Shown piece by piece: positions 5,644 to 9,131 of a stretch of DNA of 9,131 bases. This stretch comes from JAGQLF01 sp964635995 (lineage in GTDB: Bacteria; Patescibacteriota; Dojkabacteria; J137). The DNA is taken from the NCBI GenBank assembly GCA_964635995.1, contig CAZWRA010000040.1, positions 1 to 9,131 on the forward strand, given 5' to 3'. The position numbers and the translations under genes are program-made. Positions within the stretch are counted from its first letter, which is position 1; every line of letters begins with the position of its first letter. The notes under the pieces are model-generated. The model worked only from the letters and a program-made list of their open reading frames with translations. It made no database searches and had not been told where the DNA came from.

Positions 5644-8061
5644 ATGACAAAAGAAAGAAAAGGTCTCTCAAGTTCCGAAGTTGTTAATCTACAAAAAGAA
5701 TATGGGTTTAATGAGATTGAGCTTCATAATAAAGTAAGCCCATTAAGAATTTTCTTACGACAACTTAAAAGTCCACTAATATATATACTTCTTTTTGCAG
5801 CTTTTTTATCAATCATATTGAATGAAGCACGAGATGCTATTTTTATTCTTATTGTTGTTGGAATTAACTCTTTTCTTGGATTCATTCAAGAATATAGAGC
5901 TGAAAACTCTCTTGAATTAATTAAAGAAAGAGTGGCTAAAAAAATTAAAGTAATTAGAAACGGAGAAAAAATCTATGTAGAAACTAGAGATTTAGTTCCA
6001 GGAGATATTATTGTTTTAGAACCTGGAGTTAAAGTTCCAGCTGATGGAGAAATACTTGAAAGTAATGAACTAGTTATAAATGAAGCATTAATAACTGGAG
6101 AATCTGAACCAGTAGAAAAGGATGATAAGGAGTTTAATAATGCGTACATGGGAACAGTAGTTGTAAGTGGACTTGGATTAATGCTGGTTACTAAAACTGG
6201 AATTAAAACTAAATATGGTCAAATCGCAGATACCCTTTCTAATCCAATCGACCCAGAAACAGAAACAACTAGAAGATTAAAAGAGCTGGGCACATTGTTA
6301 ACTGTAATAATTGTTCTAATTTCTGTAATTATTATCATTTTAGGAATTTATAGAAATTTGGATCTTGAAGAAATTATCTTAACCTCAGTAGCATTAGGTG
6401 TAAGTACAATACCTGAAGGTCTTGTAATAGCTTACACAATAGTTCTTGCTCTTGGGATGAATAGAATAATGAAGAAGAAAGCTATTGTTAAAAATCTGCC
6501 AGCTGCGGAAACCTTAGGTAACATAGATATTCTTTGTATAGATAAAACTGGGACGATAACTCTAGGGCAGATGAATGTTGAGGAAATGAAAGTTGAAGAT
6601 GAGGGAGAAGCATTGAGAACATTAACTATTTGTAATAATGATGCGAATTTTATTGATGCTTCTACAAAAAGATTTGTAATTGAGCAGAAAGATGCTGGTT
6701 TTTTTGAAGAAATAACTACTGAAAGAATTCAGTTATTTCCATTCTCTTCTTCTTATAAATATACTGCAGGTTCAGACAAGAAAAAAATTTATATGGCTGG
6801 TGCTCCTGAAAAAGTATTTTCTAAGTGCCTATCAGTAGAAACAAAATGGAAAGATTTAGTTAAAGAAAAAGCAAAACAGGGAAAGAGAATAATTGCATTG
6901 GCAAGTAAGAAAATTGAGAGTTCGAAGTTAAATAGGGATGACTTAACAGAAATGAATTTAATTGGACTAGTTTTTATTGCAGATCCAGTAAGAGAGACAG
7001 CAAAAGATGGAATAAAAACAATCTTGAGTTCAGGAATACAAATAAAAGTTATTACTGGTGACCTACGGGAAACAACTTTACATATTATGCGTGAGGTAGG
7101 TTTTGAACTTAACGAAGATGAAATAATGTCTGGAGAAGAACTTGAAGAACTGAGCAATGGGGAAAACACTACTAAAAGGATTCTAATGACAAAGCTTTTT
7201 TATAGAACTACTCCAGATCAAAAATTAAAAATTGTAAAAATTTTACATGGTCAAGGATTCTCAGTTGGGATGATGGGGGATGGAGTTAATGACTCTCCAG
7301 CTATTAAATCTTCTGAAATTGGAATTAGCGTAGATTCTGCTACTGATGTGTCTAAGGAAGCTTCTGATATTGTATTACTTGATTCTAATTTTCAAACTAT
7401 TGTAGATAGTGTAGAGGAGGGTAGAAGTATTTTTAAAAATCTTCGGAAGATTTTTATGTATTTGTTTGGCGATAGTCTTTCAGAAGTTGTTTTAATTACA
7501 TTTAGTATTTTATTCTATAAACCACTTCCTTTTTTACCGCTTCAAATTCTTTGGATTAATTTAGTTGAGGATGGACTTCCAAGTATATCTTTAGGGTTTG
7601 AAAAATCTAAGAAAGAGTACTTAAAAAAAGAACATAAACCAGGAAGACAAAGTATTTTTAATACTAAATTTCTTTCAACAATAATAGTTATAAGTTTAAT
7701 AACTGATTTTGGTTATTTTCTTTTGTATAGTAATTTTATTGAAACAAAAGGGTGTGAGAGTGCAGCAACTATGATGTTTACAGCGGTCTCTGTAAGCTCG
7801 TTGTTATTTATCTATTCGGCTAAAACAATTGAAACTAACATTTGGAAAGAGAATATATTTGAGAATATGACAGTTAATCTCTCAGTAATTTTTGGATTTA
7901 TAATGACACTGGTAGCATTATATTCCCCATTAAATGAAACACTAGATTTAGTTGCTCTTCCTTTTAGAGACCTATTAATTGTTCTTTTAATTGCACTTAT
8001 CGATATCTTAGTAACGGAACTTATAAAGTTATTTATGCGAAGAATTCATTATCGACCATAG
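5644..8061 (+). CDS. P2-type cation-transporting ATPase (Ca2+-pump-like)
   Basis: An 805-residue P-type ATPase that should pump a cation across the cytoplasmic membrane. In order: N-terminal cytoplasmic segment, M1-M2 (about 43-82), actuator domain with TGES (151-154), M3-M4 (about 214-270) with IPEGL (256-260), phosphorylation site DKTGT (Asp300), a short nucleotide-binding domain (about 310-440) with AGAPEK (385-390), the TGD motif (471-473), hinge GDGVND (545-550) and M5-M10 (about 603-798). By alignment with SERCA, site II residues are kept (Glu258 in M4, Asn639 and Asp643 in M6) and the M5 Glu is kept (Glu614), but the M5 Asn is Ser611 and the M6 Thr is Glu642. The nucleotide-binding Lys of KGAPE is Ala385. 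Ca2+ is the best guess; Na+, H+ or Mn2+ cannot be excluded. The gene ends in TAG, overlapping the PEBP gene by 13 nt. Confidence 0.93.
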   Translation: MTKERKGLSSSEVVNLQKEYGFNEIELHNKVSPLRIFLRQLKSPLIYILLFAAFLSIILNEARDAIFILIVVGINSFLGFIQEYRAENSLELIKERVAKKIKVIRNGEKIYVETRDLVPGDIIVLEPGVKVPADGEILESNELVINEALITGESEPVEKDDKEFNNAYMGTVVVSGLGLMLVTKTGIKTKYGQIADTLSNPIDPETETTRRLKELGTLLTVIIVLISVIIIILGIYRNLDLEEIILTSVALGVSTIPEGLVIAYTIVLALGMNRIMKKKAIVKNLPAAETLGNIDILCIDKTGTITLGQMNVEEMKVEDEGEALRTLTICNNDANFIDASTKRFVIEQKDAGFFEEITTERIQLFPFSSSYKYTAGSDKKKIYMAGAPEKVFSKCLSVETKWKDLVKEKAKQGKRIIALASKKIESSKLNRDDLTEMNLIGLVFIADPVRETAKDGIKTILSSGIQIKVITGDLRETTLHIMREVGFELNEDEIMSGEELEELSNGENTTKRILMTKLFYRTTPDQKLKIVKILHGQGFSVGMMGDGVNDSPAIKSSEIGISVDSATDVSKEASDIVLLDSNFQTIVDSVEEGRSIFKNLRKIFMYLFGDSLSEVVLITFSILFYKPLPFLPLQILWINLVEDGLPSISLGFEKSKKEYLKKEHKPGRQSIFNTKFLSTIIVISLITDFGYFLLYSNFIETKGCESAATMMFTAVSVSSLLFIYSAKTIETNIWKENIFENMTVNLSVIFGFIMTLVALYSPLNETLDLVALPFRDLLIVLLIALIDILVTELIKLFMRRIHYRP

Positions 8062-8486
8062 ATTCTCATAATCTCAGCTGTATCTAAAATATGTTCCTTC
8101 ATAACTTCTTCAAGTTCTAATCGCTTAGAACCCTCATCTAAATTTAGCATTGTATCTAGATCATATAATCTAAAGAAATATCTGTGATCACCATGAGGAG
8201 GGCATGGTCCCCCGTACTCCATATTTCCAAAATAATTCATTCCTACTACCGCTTCATTTGGAGTAGCGCCTTCCTCAATTTTGTATGTCTCAGGACTAAT
8301 ATTCCAGATATTCCAATGAGTAAATGTACCTGAAGGTGCATCAGGATCTGTAACTATTAAAGCAAGCGACTTTGTTTCTTCTGGAACTGACTGAAAAGAA
8401 AGATCTGGACTAATATTGTCTCCATCACATTTATATTTCAAAGGAATTTTAGTATTATTTTCAAAAGCCATTGACTCAATATCCAT
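8049..8486 (-). CDS. YbhB/YbcL-family PEBP-like (Raf kinase inhibitor-like) protein
   Basis: The 145-residue protein is a complete single PEBP fold. It shows the ligand-pocket motifs DPDAPSGTFTHWNIWNI (47-63) and YGGPCPPHGDHRYFFRLY (91-108), and the N-terminal CDGDNISPDLSF (20-31), which is typical of bacterial YbhB/YbcL members. There is no signal peptide, so it is expected in the cytoplasm. The biochemical role of bacterial members is unsettled; binding of phosphorylated or lipid-like ligands is inferred from the eukaryotic family. It converges on the ATPase gene, and its last four codons plus stop overlap the ATPase 3' end. No ribosome binding site precedes ATG 8486; TTAATT lies 7 nt upstream as a weak -10 candidate. 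Confidence 0.94.
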   Translation of the reverse strand: MDIESMAFENNTKIPLKYKCDGDNISPDLSFQSVPEETKSLALIVTDPDAPSGTFTHWNIWNISPETYKIEEGATPNEAVVGMNYFGNMEYGGPCPPHGDHRYFFRLYDLDTMLNLDEGSKRLELEEVMKEHILDTAEIMRIYGR

Positions 8487-8612
8487 AAAGAAGAATTAAG
8501 AAGTAATTCACTACATTTTTAACATTTTTTTTGAGTTTATTGCATTTCGTTATTCTGGAAATTTTGCACACAGAAAGATCTGATGAATGTCGAAGATAGT
8601 TTTTATATTTAA

Positions 8613-9024
8613 TTACGCCTCAGATGTTTGAGGTCTTAGTTCAAATCTTGCTCGAGGGAATAAGGCTTTAATTCTTTGTTCCTCTTGAGTAATTTGTTGT
8701 TCAAACGTTACATCCCTTGAAAAAGCATCCTTTTCAGAAGTACACCTGATAACCCAAGGCCTATCCCTGTAATCCAAAACTGATGGTAAAAAATATGAGC
8801 TTTAACTTCATCCGGAAGAGCGTCGTTTCCCCCCCCCTGAAACATTTAACTATATCTAAAGCTGCATTATAGTAATCATAAACTGAAGCTCTATCGTGTG
8901 GATTAGAATTTGCTAATACTAAATATTTAGTTAAAAAGTTAGTAGCAATATCTTCGGGACTTTGTACAATCTCATCGATTGTAACTATTACTTCTCCTTC
9001 GGCTGAAGGCGTTGTTGATATCAT
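8613..9024 (-). pseudogene. frameshifted gene, unknown function, broken at a G9 tract
   Basis: ATG 9024 opens a good reading frame (MISTTPSAEGEVIVTIDEIV...) that reaches a run of nine G (8829-8837 on the + strand as C). As written the frame then gives an unconvincing tail ending at TAG 8761 (87 residues). One extra G gives a better continuation, NDALPDEVKAHIFYHQFW, with a membrane-helix-like GIGLGLSGVLL, stopping at TAA near 8709. The third frame holds 62 stop-free codons down to TAA 8613-8615, with protein-like ends VTFEQQITQEEQRIKALFPR and ARFELRPQTSEA. A second one-base insertion, at the T6 run 8788-8793 or the T5 run 8720-8724, joins these into one protein of 137 residues. A membrane-anchored protein with an acidic N-terminal domain and a charged C-terminal tail is the likely original. 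I do not recognise the family. Confidence 0.6.
8829..8837. repeat. homopolymer tract C9 (G9 on the coding strand)
   Basis: Nine consecutive C on the + strand inside the right-end gene, within strongly AT-rich surroundings. It is the longest G/C homopolymer in the window. Length changes of one unit decide which frame is read downstream. It could be a slippage-prone contingency tract or a sequencing or assembly artefact. Confidence 0.9.
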
Positions 9025-9030
9025 TAATAA

Positions 9031-9036
9031 AAAGTA
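9031..9036 (-). promoter_or_regulatory. putative -10 element (TACTTT) for the right-end gene
   Basis: TACTTT on the - strand ends 6 nt before ATG 9024, the same spacing as at the other candidate leaderless starts in the window. TTGCGA lies 19 nt further upstream as a weak -35 candidate. No ribosome binding site is visible. Confidence 0.3.
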
Positions 9037-9131
9037 AAAATAATTTGCTGCATTTTCGCAAATAATTTTTTAAATATAAACTGTACCCATTTGTCTAGGC
9101 AATTTTTAGAGATTTTTTAGATATATTTTTA

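Noticed and set aside
6789..7169. Long antisense reading frame within the ATPase gene
   Set aside because: It is the Ser/Pro/Ile-rich shadow of the P-domain and N-domain codons, with no start signal or protein-like composition. The same applies to antisense frames at 548-790, 2145-2333, 2451-2645 and 4756-4977 and to the same-strand out-of-frame stretch at 4184-4384.
9043..9071. Rho-independent terminator on the + strand (ATTTGC/GCAAAT stem followed by T6)
   Set aside because: The stem is only 6 bp, mostly A-T, the loop is 9 nt, and no + strand gene ends nearby. It lies in the promoter region of a - strand gene.
1..9131. CRISPR array, tRNA, rRNA, insertion sequence or defence island
   Set aside because: No spaced direct repeats, cloverleaf-like sequences, transposase or nuclease genes were seen on either strand.

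Overview
The window is AT-rich, densely packed DNA that looks like a member of the Patescibacteria (Candidate Phyla Radiation, CPR). The grounds are a short-form alpha-glucan phosphorylase, a pilin-like protein with the RNAQR..D.LQILNAV pattern common in CPR pilins, a Trm11-like methyltransferase with an EPYxGP motif, tiny intergenic gaps, overlapping convergent genes and no visible Shine-Dalgarno sites. The class cannot be fixed by eye. The standard stop code fits: TGA ends three genes, one of them in a classic ATGA overlap, Trp is TGG, and the long genes have no internal TGA.

Layout. A + strand cluster occupies the left side: a possible tail of a preceding gene (1-66), a multi-spanning LiaI/LiaF-like (DUF5668-like) membrane protein whose first 40 codons (111-230) are cut off by an in-frame TGA, a single-anchor extracytoplasmic protein, a Trm11-type RNA/DNA methyltransferase and the methionine sulfoxide reductase MsrA. 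These meet head-on, with a 34-nt overlap, a - strand cluster of pilin-like protein (5603-5184), glycogen/alpha-glucan phosphorylase GlgP and a lone CheY-like response regulator. From a 40-nt divergent spacer at 5604-5643 a P2-type (calcium-pump-like) cation ATPase runs on the + strand; it overlaps by 13 nt a convergent YbhB/PEBP-family protein. The right end holds a - strand gene that is broken in frame, first at a run of nine G.

The genes do not form one recognisable pathway. They are housekeeping and envelope functions of a reduced cell: glucan use, oxidative protein repair, nucleic acid methylation, ion transport, pilus or surface structure, and a signalling receiver. No CRISPR array, tRNA, rRNA, insertion sequence or obvious novel defence system is visible. 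The points most worth a second look are the broken right-end gene with its G9 tract, the in-frame TGA near the left end (both lesions lie near the ends of the window, so sequence error is a real possibility), a repeated promoter geometry suggesting leaderless mRNAs, a symmetric -10 element shared by divergent genes, a pilin-like protein without a prepilin peptidase motif, and altered key motifs in the methyltransferase and ATPase.
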